Made by a program: the position numbers and the translations under genes. Source: JAFCUW01 sp049897565 (GTDB taxonomy: Bacteria > Pseudomonadota > Gammaproteobacteria > Burkholderiales > Burkholderiaceae_D). Taken from it: DNA of 64,000 nt. The notes below the pieces were generated by a model. It was not told the origin of the DNA. It saw only the letters and a list, made by a program, of their open reading frames with translations, and did not search any database. The DNA is taken from assembly GCF_049897565.1 (NCBI RefSeq), contig NZ_JAFCWM010000006.1, positions 124,001 through 188,000 of the forward strand, given 5' to 3'. This document shows, in pieces, positions 44,191 through 51,825 of this stretch. Numbering within the stretch: the stretch's first letter is position 1; each line of letters opens with the position of its first letter.

Positions 44191-45675
44191 ATGAAATATA
44201 CTGATCTGCGTGATTTTGTTTCCCAGTTGCAAGAAATTGGCGAATTAAAGCGCGTTTCCACGCCAGTTTCGCCGAATTTGGAGATGACCGAGGTGTGCGA
44301 CCGCGTTTTGCGCGCTGGCGGACCGGCCTTGCTGTTCGAGCATCCCACCGGCCACGACATGCCGGTGCTGGGCAACCTGTTCGGCACGCCGCGCCGGGTC
44401 GCGCTCGGGATGGGCGCCACCGACGTCGGCGAGCTGCGCAAGATCGGCCACGTGCTGGCGCAGCTGAAGGAACCCGAGCCGCCGAAAGGCTTCAAGGACC
44501 TGATGGGGCTCGGTTCCCTGGTGAAGGCGGTGTGGGACATGTCGCCGAAGGAAGTGCGCGGCGCGCCTTGCCAGGAAATCGTCTGGGAAGGCAACGACGT
44601 CGACCTGTCGCGCCTGCCGATCCAGCACTGCTGGCCGGGCGACGCGGCGCCGCTGATCACCTGGGGGCTGGTCATTACCAAGGGGCCGAACAAGAAGCGC
44701 CAGAACCTGGGCATTTATCGCCAGCAGGTGCTCGGGCCCAACAAGGTGATCATGCGCTGGCTGGCGCACCGCGGCGGGGCGCTCGACTTCCGCGAGCACG
44801 GCATCGCCACCAAGGGGCAGCCGTATCCGGTTGCCGTCGCGCTCGGCGCCGATCCGGCCACCATCCTCGGCGCGGTGACGCCGGTGCCCGACAGCCTGTC
44901 CGAATACCAGTTCGCCGGGCTGTTGCGTGGCAGCCGGACGACGTTGGTGAAAGCGATCGGCAGCGAGCTGCGCGTGCCGGCCTCGGCTGAGATCGTGCTG
45001 GAAGGGCATATCCTGGCCGATCCGAACCATCCGTCCGGCTACGAGCACGCGCTGGAAGGCCCGTTCGGCGACCATACCGGCTACTACAACGAGCAGGACA
45101 GCTTCCCGGTGTTTACGATCGAGCGCATCACGATGCGGCGCAATCCGATCTATCACTCTACGTATACAGGCAAGCCGCCGGACGAGCCCGCCGTGCTGGG
45201 GGTGGCGCTGAACGAGGTGTTCATTCCGCTGCTGCAAAAGCAGTTCAGCGAAATAATCGATTTCTACTTGCCGCCGGAAGGTTGCAGCTATCGGATGGCG
45301 GTGGTGCAGATCAAGAAGCAGTATGCCGGCCACGCCAAGCGGGTGATGTTCGGCGTCTGGAGTTTCCTGCGCCAGTTCATGTATACCAAGTTCATTGTCG
45401 TGGTCGATGAAGACGTCGACATCCGCGACTGGAAGGAAGTCATCTGGGCGATTACGACCCGGGTCGACCCCCTGCGCGACACGCTGCTGGTCGACAACAC
45501 GCCGATTGACTACCTCGACTTCGCCTCGCCGGTGAGCGGCCTTGGCAGCAAGATGGGCATCGACGCCACCAACAAGTGGCCGGGCGAAACGAACCGCGAG
45601 TGGGGCACGACGATTGCGATGACGCCGGCCGTGAAGGCGCGCATCGACACCATCTGGCAAGAGCTCGGCATCTGA
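44191..45675 (+). CDS. ubiD: UbiD family 4-hydroxy-3-polyprenylbenzoate decarboxylase
   Basis: Prenylated-FMN-dependent decarboxylase of 494 residues acting in ubiquinone synthesis. The start MKYTDLRDFVSQLQEIGEL is typical. The cofactor-binding region NLGIYRQQVLGPNKVIMRW and the conserved EIVLEGHI and EGPFGDHTGYY segments, which carry the family's acidic active-site residues, are present. It needs the flavin prenyltransferase UbiX, not in this window. It is followed by repeats and the 4.5S RNA gene. Confidence 0.96.
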   Translation: MKYTDLRDFVSQLQEIGELKRVSTPVSPNLEMTEVCDRVLRAGGPALLFEHPTGHDMPVLGNLFGTPRRVALGMGATDVGELRKIGHVLAQLKEPEPPKGFKDLMGLGSLVKAVWDMSPKEVRGAPCQEIVWEGNDVDLSRLPIQHCWPGDAAPLITWGLVITKGPNKKRQNLGIYRQQVLGPNKVIMRWLAHRGGALDFREHGIATKGQPYPVAVALGADPATILGAVTPVPDSLSEYQFAGLLRGSRTTLVKAIGSELRVPASAEIVLEGHILADPNHPSGYEHALEGPFGDHTGYYNEQDSFPVFTIERITMRRNPIYHSTYTGKPPDEPAVLGVALNEVFIPLLQKQFSEIIDFYLPPEGCSYRMAVVQIKKQYAGHAKRVMFGVWSFLRQFMYTKFIVVVDEDVDIRDWKEVIWAITTRVDPLRDTLLVDNTPIDYLDFASPVSGLGSKMGIDATNKWPGETNREWGTTIAMTPAVKARIDTIWQELGI

Positions 45676-45681
45676 TCTCCA

Positions 45682-45880
45682 CCGGGGTCAGTGCCGACAT
45701 TCGGACACGGCCCCATCTGTAACTGACCCCGGGGGGGGGGGGGCTCGGGAACGTCGAGCTCGTGTCCAAATGTCGGCACTGACCCCGGCGGGGCACTGAG
45801 CTCGTGTCCAAATGTCGGCACTGACACCGGCGGGGCACTGTAACGTTGGGCTCGTGTCCGAATGTCGTCACTGACCCCGG
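45682..45880. repeat. cluster of 42-bp repeats and an inverted copy
   Basis: Two adjacent 42-bp units (45756-45797 and 45798-45839, one mismatch) contain GTGTCCAAATGTCGGCACTG and end in a G-rich tail. A third, diverged copy occupies 45848-45880, and a 29-bp reverse-complement copy lies at 45682-45710. Together the inverted and direct copies could fold into a large hairpin. The cluster fills the ubiD-ffs intergenic region. I recall similar ggggtcagtgccgacattcgg-type repeats between genes in this bacterial family, but could not check. Confidence 0.85.
45731..45743 (+). repeat. 13-G homopolymer
   Basis: Thirteen consecutive G directly follow CCCC, inside the repeat cluster. Such a tract is prone to slippage and to sequencing length errors. 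Confidence 0.85.
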
Positions 45881-45914
45881 GGGGGAGGCGATGACATCGG
45901 CGTTTTGCGGGTTG

Positions 45915-45943
45915 TTTCCATTATCGGGCCGGTCGGTTATAAT
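45915..45943 (+). promoter_or_regulatory. sigma-70 promoter of the 4.5S RNA gene
   Basis: A perfect TATAAT (45938-45943) is preceded at 17 bp by TTTCCA (45915-45920). Transcription from about 45950 matches the RNA 5' end. Confidence 0.75.
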
Positions 45944-45950
45944 GAGCGTT

Positions 45951-46047
45951 GGCGGGCCCCTGCGCATCGTGGCATGGCTAACCTGGTCAGGTCGGGAACG
46001 AAGCAGCCACGGCTATTACCCATGAGTGCCGCAGATCAGGCTCGCCT
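45951..46047 (+). ncRNA. ffs: signal recognition particle 4.5S RNA
   Basis: About 97 nt forming a long hairpin, with the 5' GGCGGGCCC pairing with the 3' AGGCTCGCC. The apical domain holds the conserved SRP loop segments GGTCAGGTCGGGAACG and AAGCAGCCA, which bind Ffh. The ubiD-ffs-dnaX order supports it. The exact 3' end is uncertain by a few bases. Confidence 0.93.
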
Positions 46048-46178
46048 CCTCATTCTTTCTCAGCGCGTTTTCGACGCGCGTCCAGTGCCGCTTTCACGCT
46101 CCCCATATCGACTGCTACAATTGCCGCCCAGGCAGCATGTTTCCCCGCTGCGCCCGCTATCTACGGTAAAATCCCAGC

Positions 46179-48341
46179 ATGTCCTATCAAGTACTCGCCC
46201 GTAAATACCGCCCCCGCAACTTTGAAACGCTGGTCGGCCAGGAGCACGTCGTCCGTGCCTTGTCGCACGCGCTGCAAACCGGCCGCCTGCACCACGCCTA
46301 TCTGTTTACAGGTACGCGCGGCGTCGGCAAGACCACGCTGTCGCGGATCCTCGCCAAGTCGCTCAATTGCATCGGCCCGGATGGCGCCGGCGGCATCACC
46401 GCCACACCCTGCGGCGTGTGCGATGCCTGCACCGCGATCGATGCCGGCCGCTTCGTCGACTATATAGAGATGGACGCGGCGTCGAACCGCGGCGTCGACG
46501 AGATGGCCCAGCTGCTCGAGCAGGCGGTGTACGCGCCGTCGAACGCGCGCTTCAAGGTCTACATGATCGATGAGGTGCACATGCTGACCAACCACGCCTT
46601 CAACTCGATGCTGAAGACGCTGGAAGAGCCGCCCGAGCACGTCAAGTTCATCCTGGCGACGACCGATCCGCAGAAGATTCCGGTCACCGTGCTGTCGCGC
46701 TGCCTTCAGTTCAACCTGAAGCAGATGCCGCCGGGGCATATCATCAGCCACCTCGACAATATTCTCGGGCAGGAGGGCATCACCTTCGAACAGCCGGCGC
46801 TGCGCCTGCTGGCGCAAGGCGCTCACGGCTCGATGCGCGACGCGCTGTCGCTGACCGACCAGGCAATTGCCTATGCCGCCGGCGAAGTGACGCTCGAAGC
46901 GGTGCAGGGCATGCTCGGCGCGCTCGACCAGTCGTACCTGGTGCGCCTGCTCGACGCGCTGCTGGCGCAGGACGGCGCCGACCTGATGGCGGTGGCCGAC
47001 GAGATGGCCAGCCGCAGCCTGTCGTACAACGGCGCGCTGCAGGACCTGGGCACCTTGCTGCATCGGATCGCGCTGGCGCAATCGGTGCCGTCGGCGGTGC
47101 CGGAAGACTTGCCGGAGCTGGCCGACATCATGCGCCTGGCAACGGCTTTCGATGCGCAGGAAGTGCAATTGTTCTACCAGATCGCGGTACATGGCCGTAA
47201 CGAGATCGGCCTCGCGCCGGACGAATATGCCGGCTTTACGATGACCTTGCTGCGCATGCTCGCCTTCCGTCCGGGCAACGGCGGCGCGGAAGGCGTCGCG
47301 CCGGCCGGACCGACTGTCGCGCGTCCGCCGGTGCAGCCGCGGCCAGCTCCGTCGCCGGCGCCGGCGCGCGCCGCGTCCGCGGCAGTGGCAAGCCACGCCG
47401 CGGTGACGCCGCCGCCGCCCGTTCAGCAGGCACGTCCGGCGCCGCCGCCGCCACCGGTGCAAGCCGCGCCGCCGGCGCCAACCGCAGCGCCTGCCGCCCC
47501 CGCAGCGGCGGGCGCGCCGGCAATCAATTCGGCGCGCGCCGCCATCAACGCAGCGCTTGAAGCGGCGCGCGCGGCCAGCCGCGGCCAGAACGTGTCGCCG
47601 AAGCGGCCGACGGCGATGTCGAACCAGGCTGCCGCCAACGCTGCCGCCCCGCAAGCTGCCGCGGCGCCGGCGCCTGACCCGGAGCCCGCTCCGCCACCGC
47701 CGCCCGCCGCCGCCCCGCCACCGGCAATTGCCAAGGCAGCGCCGTCCGCGCCGCCGCCACCATGGGATCAGCCTGCCGGGCAGCCAGCCGACGACGATGA
47801 CGGCCCGCCATCGTGGGCCACCGAATTTTCCGACGACACCGCGCTGGCGCAGGAAGCGCCGGCGGTGGCCGCCGCACCGGCCGCCGCGCGCGCGCCGGCC
47901 GCGCCGCGCCCGGAGTACGTGATTACGCCGGTGCCGGAAATCGAATGGGACGGCAACTGGCCGGCGCTGGCGGCAACGCTGGCATTGCGCGGCGTGTCGC
48001 AGCAGCTGGCGCTGCAGAGCGAACTGCTCGAATGCACCAGCGACGGCCACCAGAGCACGTTCCGGCTGCGCGCGCCGATCGATACGCTGCGCGCCGGCGG
48101 CAATACCGAAAAGCTGACGGCCGCCATCCAGGACCGCTTCCCCAACACCCGCGTCGCCGTCGACATCGAACTCGGCCAGGTCTGGTACACCGCCAGCGTC
48201 GAGGCGCAAGCTTACCGGGAGCATCGCATGCAGCAGGCCGAGCAGACCGTCGCCGCCGACCCGTTCGTGCAGGAAATGGCGCGCCAGTTGGGCGCCTTCG
48301 TCGTGCAAGGTTCAGTGCGCCCGCCGGCCGTCGCCCCCTGA
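46179..48341 (+). CDS. dnaX: DNA polymerase III subunit tau/gamma
   Basis: Clamp-loader ATPase of 720 residues. The Walker A motif GTRGVGKT lies at 45-52, the zinc cysteines are Cys64, Cys78, Cys81 and Cys84, Walker B is in MIDEVHML, and the sensor-1 region reads FILATTDPQKIPVTVLSRC. Domain III ends near 370. A Pro/Ala-rich linker (about 375-590) leads to the tau-specific C-terminal domain (EWDGNWPALAATLAL onwards) that binds polymerase and helicase. I do not see an A-rich slippery heptamer like that of E. coli, so a separate gamma form by frameshifting is not supported. ybaB and recR follow. Confidence 0.96.
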   Translation: MSYQVLARKYRPRNFETLVGQEHVVRALSHALQTGRLHHAYLFTGTRGVGKTTLSRILAKSLNCIGPDGAGGITATPCGVCDACTAIDAGRFVDYIEMDAASNRGVDEMAQLLEQAVYAPSNARFKVYMIDEVHMLTNHAFNSMLKTLEEPPEHVKFILATTDPQKIPVTVLSRCLQFNLKQMPPGHIISHLDNILGQEGITFEQPALRLLAQGAHGSMRDALSLTDQAIAYAAGEVTLEAVQGMLGALDQSYLVRLLDALLAQDGADLMAVADEMASRSLSYNGALQDLGTLLHRIALAQSVPSAVPEDLPELADIMRLATAFDAQEVQLFYQIAVHGRNEIGLAPDEYAGFTMTLLRMLAFRPGNGGAEGVAPAGPTVARPPVQPRPAPSPAPARAASAAVASHAAVTPPPPVQQARPAPPPPPVQAAPPAPTAAPAAPAAAGAPAINSARAAINAALEAARAASRGQNVSPKRPTAMSNQAAANAAAPQAAAAPAPDPEPAPPPPPAAAPPPAIAKAAPSAPPPPWDQPAGQPADDDDGPPSWATEFSDDTALAQEAPAVAAAPAAARAPAAPRPEYVITPVPEIEWDGNWPALAATLALRGVSQQLALQSELLECTSDGHQSTFRLRAPIDTLRAGGNTEKLTAAIQDRFPNTRVAVDIELGQVWYTASVEAQAYREHRMQQAEQTVAADPFVQEMARQLGAFVVQGSVRPPAVAP

Positions 48342-48395
48342 ACTGAATTATTCGCCCTATTGTTTGTCTACTTTTTAGATTTCGGAGAATCCATC

Positions 48396-48722
48396 GTGAT
48401 GAAGAACCAGCTCGCAGGCTTGATGAAGCAAGCCCAGACCATGCAGGACAACATGAAGAAGGCGCAGGAGCAGCTGGCGCTGGTCGAAGTCGAAGGCCAG
48501 TCCGGCGCCGGCCTGGTGAAAATCGTCATGACGTGCAAGAACGACGTCAAGCGCGTGTCGATCGATCCGTCGCTGCTGGCCGACGACAAGGACATGCTGG
48601 AAGACCTGGTCGCCGCCGCCTTCAACGATGCGGTGCGCAAGGCAGAAGCGACCTCGGCTGAGAAGATGAGCGGCATGACCGCCGGCATGGCGCTGCCGCC
48701 AGGCTTCAAGATGCCGTTCTGA
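48396..48722 (+). CDS. YbaB/EbfC family nucleoid-associated protein
   Basis: Small DNA-binding protein of 108 residues with the YbaB tweezer-like dimer fold: start MKNQLAGLMKQAQTMQDNM, then VEVEGQSGAGLVKIVMTCKNDVKRVSIDP, and a Met/Gly-rich tail ending GFKMPF. I take the GTG at 48396, eight bases after GGAG; it gives the common MMKNQL start. The ATG at 48399 is the alternative. It sits between dnaX and recR, the classic arrangement. Confidence 0.93.
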   Translation: MMKNQLAGLMKQAQTMQDNMKKAQEQLALVEVEGQSGAGLVKIVMTCKNDVKRVSIDPSLLADDKDMLEDLVAAAFNDAVRKAEATSAEKMSGMTAGMALPPGFKMPF

Positions 48723-48729
48723 TTCACCG

Positions 48730-49320
48730 ATGTCGAAGTCGCTCGATTTCCTGACCGAGGCGTTGCGCAGGTTGCCCGGCGTCGGCCCGAAATCGGCGCA
48801 GCGCATGGCGTTTCATTTGCTGCAGCATGACCGCGAGGGCGCGGCGATGCTGTCGCGTGCGCTCTACCAGGCGGTCGACACGGTGCACCACTGCGCCATG
48901 TGCAATACCTTCGCCGAGACCGACGTGTGCGACCTGTGCCAGGACGACGCGCGCGAGCGCACCTTGCTGTGCGTCGTCGAAACGCCGGCCGACCAGATGA
49001 TGATCGAGCAGACCTTGACGTACAAGGGCCTGTACTTCGTGCTGATGGGGCGCCTGTCGCCGCTGGACGGCATCGGCCCGAAAGACATCCACCTCGAAAA
49101 ATTGATCGGGCGCGCCGCCGACGGCGTCGTCGGCGAAGTGGTGCTGGCCACCAACTTCACCAACGAGGGCGAGGCGACGGCGCACTACATCAGCGAGATG
49201 CTCAAAGCGCGCGGCCTGCGCGTGTCGCGCCTGGCGCGCGGCGTGCCGGTCGGCGGCGAACTCGAATACGTCGACGCCGGCACCATCGCGCGCGCCATGC
49301 TGGACCGGCGCGCCACCTGA
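48730..49320 (+). CDS. recR: recombination mediator RecR
   Basis: DNA repair protein of 196 residues that works with RecF and RecO to load RecA at gaps. It has an N-terminal helix-hairpin-helix (LRRLPGVGPKSAQRMAFHLL), a C4 zinc finger beginning CAMCNTF with CDLC, and a Toprim domain with VVETPADQMMIEQT and VLATNFTNEGEATAHYI. The gene lies 7 bp after ybaB. Confidence 0.97.
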   Translation: MSKSLDFLTEALRRLPGVGPKSAQRMAFHLLQHDREGAAMLSRALYQAVDTVHHCAMCNTFAETDVCDLCQDDARERTLLCVVETPADQMMIEQTLTYKGLYFVLMGRLSPLDGIGPKDIHLEKLIGRAADGVVGEVVLATNFTNEGEATAHYISEMLKARGLRVSRLARGVPVGGELEYVDAGTIARAMLDRRAT

Positions 49321-49460
49321 AAAGGCGCAGCTACTGAGCGCTGAGCCCGCCATTGCTGGCGCGCCGCGTTGCGGGGCGCTGGCCGGATCCATTTGAGTGT
49401 GCGCAAACCGCAGCTGTCATGCGCTGCTATCGTGGGCCTCACTCAAGTGGGCTCTCCCTC

Positions 49461-50594
49461 ATGCACCTCGTCGATATCACCATGTTCTATGCTACCGAAG
49501 GTGGCGGCGTCAGCACCTATCTGAACGCCAAGGCACGCTGGCTGGCCCAGCGCAGCCGCGTTTCCCACAGCATCGTCAGCCCGAATGTCCACAGCGGCGG
49601 CGCCGCGCCGGCGCTGGTGGGAATTCCTGCCATCCCTTTTCCCGGCATTCACGGCTACCGCATGCCAACGTCCGTGGGCGCCACCGCCAATATCTTGCGC
49701 GCGCTGCAGCCGGACCTGATCGAGGCGGGCGACGCCGGTCACGGCGCCTGGGCGGCATTGCGCGTCAAACGCGAACTCGGCACGCCGGTGGTGGCCTTTT
49801 ATCACTCCGACCTGCCGCGCCTGATGTTCAACCGCTTCGGCGACCTTGCCATGCGCGCCGCCCGCAGCTACCTGGCGCGGCTGTACCGCCGCTTCGACAT
49901 GGTGATGGCGCCGAGCAAGCTGATGGTCCAGCAACTGAACGAGATGGGCATCGACGGCGCGGTCCACCAGCCGCTCGGCATCGACGCCGACATCTTCCGG
50001 CCGCAGCGTCGCATCGACACCTTGCGCCAGCACCTGCACCTGCCCAGCGACGCGCGCCTGCTGGTGTACGCCGGCCGCTTCACGGCAGAAAAGAAACTCG
50101 CAGTGCTGATCGACGCGGTGCGCAAGCTCGGCCGGCCGTATCACCTGGTGCTGGTCGGCGGCGGCGAAACGCTGCCGCACTATCCGCAGATCACCTACAT
50201 CCCGTTCAAGCGCGACCAGCGCGCGCTGGCGCGGCTGCTGGCCAGCTGCGACGTGATGGTCCATCCCGGCGACTGCGAAACGTTCGGCCTGATCGTGCTC
50301 GAAGCGATGGCGTGCGGCTTGCCGGTGGTGGCCACCGGCGGCGGCGTTGCCGAACTGGTCGACGAGAAAACCGGCCTCGTCGTGCGCCCCGACAGCGCGG
50401 CCTGCCTGGCGGAAGGCATCGAGGCGATCTTCTGCCGCGACCTGGCAGCGCTGGGGGTCAATGCGCGGCGCAAGGCGCAGGAGCACTACGACTGGAGCCT
50501 GATCATGCCGCAGCTGCTGAACCGCTACGGTGGCCTGCTCGCCAGCCACCAGCGTGCCGAATTCGACGCCGAGCGCATCTGTGCCACTGACTGA
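49461..50594 (+). CDS. GT-B fold glycosyltransferase, family 4
   Basis: Cytoplasmic or membrane-associated retaining glycosyltransferase of 377 residues. The N-terminal half has the glycine-rich acceptor loop ATEGGGVSTYL. The C-terminal half has VYAGRFTAEKKLAVLIDA, VLVGGGE and the EX7E motif in CETFGLIVLEAMACGLPVVAT, which marks GT4. The donor and acceptor are unknown. The ATG at 49461 opens the fold; the frame reaches further upstream without family likeness. It is coupled to a deacetylase gene by a 14-bp overlap, suggesting joint work on a polysaccharide or glycolipid. Confidence 0.88.
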   Translation: MHLVDITMFYATEGGGVSTYLNAKARWLAQRSRVSHSIVSPNVHSGGAAPALVGIPAIPFPGIHGYRMPTSVGATANILRALQPDLIEAGDAGHGAWAALRVKRELGTPVVAFYHSDLPRLMFNRFGDLAMRAARSYLARLYRRFDMVMAPSKLMVQQLNEMGIDGAVHQPLGIDADIFRPQRRIDTLRQHLHLPSDARLLVYAGRFTAEKKLAVLIDAVRKLGRPYHLVLVGGGETLPHYPQITYIPFKRDQRALARLLASCDVMVHPGDCETFGLIVLEAMACGLPVVATGGGVAELVDEKTGLVVRPDSAACLAEGIEAIFCRDLAALGVNARRKAQEHYDWSLIMPQLLNRYGGLLASHQRAEFDAERICATD

Positions 50595-51432
50595 AAGAAC
50601 GCTGTGCGTGGCCATCCACGATGTCGCCCCCGACACGTGGGAAGACTGCCTGCGCCTGCACCAGGCGGTGCGCGCGGTGGCCGATATTCCGCTGACCTGG
50701 CTGGTGGTGCCGCGCTATCACGGCCGCTCGCTGCCGTCGGCGCCGATGGAGCGTGCGCTCGACGCATTGCTGGCGCAAGGCCACGAGCTGGCGCTGCACG
50801 GCTACACGCACCTCGACAGCGCACCGCCGCACGCCGGCTGGCGCAGCCGCTTCCTGCGCAACGTCTTCACGCAGGGCGAGGGCGAGTTCGCCGCCATCGG
50901 CGAGCAGGAGGCGAGGCAGCAGATCGAACTGGGCCTGGCCTGGTTTGCCGAGCGCGGCTGGGAAGTGCGCGGCTTCGTGCCGCCGGCCTGGCTGCTGGGG
51001 GAGGGCGCCTGGCGCGCGCTGCGCACGTTCTCGCTCGACTACACCACCACGATGACGCACTTTCACCTGCTGCGCGCACGCCGCTCATTGCTGGCGCCGT
51101 CGCTGGTGTACGCCGCGCGCAACCAGGCCGGACGCCTGCTGTCGCCGCCCCTGGCCGACGCAACGGCTGCGGCGATGAAGCCCGCGCCCTTAGTGCGCCT
51201 GGGCCTGCATCCGCGCGACGCCCACTATCCGGCGCTGCTGCGGCATGCGCAGCGCCTGGTCGAGCGCCTGCTGGCCGAGCGGCGCCCGCGCACGAAGGCG
51301 GACTTCGCGGCGGCATGGGCCGCTGTGCCGGCCAGTGCCGCCATCACCAGTACGGACCCCACAGGCCGCCGCCGCCCCAGTGCGAACGCCCGAAGCCCCC
51401 ATACACGCGGGTCGGATAACCATAGCGGGTGA
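50581..51432 (+). CDS. polysaccharide deacetylase family protein (DUF2334-like)
   Basis: NodB/DUF2334-type carbohydrate esterase of 283 residues. The metal/catalytic aspartate is in the first motif AIHDVAPDTW, the metal histidines are in HGYTH, and a GFVPPAWLLG motif corresponds to the substrate loop. No signal peptide is visible. The start is taken as the GTG at 50581, which overlaps the end of the glycosyltransferase gene. The last 89 bp overlap a convergent lipoprotein gene, and the C-terminal 30 residues (Ser/Arg/Pro-rich) look non-conserved. Confidence 0.8.
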   Translation: MPLTERTLCVAIHDVAPDTWEDCLRLHQAVRAVADIPLTWLVVPRYHGRSLPSAPMERALDALLAQGHELALHGYTHLDSAPPHAGWRSRFLRNVFTQGEGEFAAIGEQEARQQIELGLAWFAERGWEVRGFVPPAWLLGEGAWRALRTFSLDYTTTMTHFHLLRARRSLLAPSLVYAARNQAGRLLSPPLADATAAAMKPAPLVRLGLHPRDAHYPALLRHAQRLVERLLAERRPRTKADFAAAWAAVPASAAITSTDPTGRRRPSANARSPHTRGSDNHSG

Positions 51433-51631
51433 TGTCGTCCTTGGTGCTGAGCTGCAGCACGCAGTTGCGCCATGGGTCCGACTGCGGCTGGTAGCCGAGC
51501 CTGGCGCACGCGGGACCATATTCGACGATGATGCGGTCCATGTCCGCCTGCATGCGGGCGGCGCGCTGCTGTGGAGTGGTGCAGCCGGCGAGCAGGAGCG
51601 CGCTGGCCGCAACGATCATGAGCTGTCGCAT
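51344..51631 (-). CDS. small hypothetical lipoprotein
   Basis: A 95-residue outer-membrane-type lipoprotein. The signal peptide ends in LLAGC with Cys17, then a helix (QQRAARMQADMDRIIVEYG), a central WRNC-containing motif and a Gly/Trp/Tyr-rich tail (HWGGGGLWGPYW). An AAAGGA site precedes the ATG at 51631. Its 3' end overlaps the convergent deacetylase gene by 89 bp. No function is recognised. Confidence 0.72.
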   Translation of the reverse strand: MRQLMIVAASALLLAGCTTPQQRAARMQADMDRIIVEYGPACARLGYQPQSDPWRNCVLQLSTKDDITRYGYPTRVYGGFGRSHWGGGGLWGPYW

Positions 51632-51825
51632 ATCGATTCCTTTCAAGGTGCAGCGCACGCCTGGCGGCAGAGCGCTAGATTTGAGCTTAGGAGCGAGCCC
51701 TTCGCGATGCCTGATCCAGGTCAATCGGGCCGAAGAAAACCGGTGGCAGCGTCGGCGCCGAAATTGTTCCGGAGTTGGTGTTTTTCTGGCACCATTCCCC
51801 CAAACATGGATAACGAGGGGAATCG

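Noticed and set aside
45682..45880. CRISPR array
   Set aside because: The 42-bp units abut each other without unique spacers, one copy is inverted, and no cas genes are present.
46161..48308. 715-codon frame on the minus strand opposite dnaX
   Set aside because: It is an Arg/Gly/His-rich antisense shadow typical of high-GC DNA, while the plus strand encodes an unmistakable DnaX.
46179..48341. Programmed frameshift in dnaX producing gamma
   Set aside because: No A-AAA-AAG-like slippery heptamer was seen near the end of domain III.
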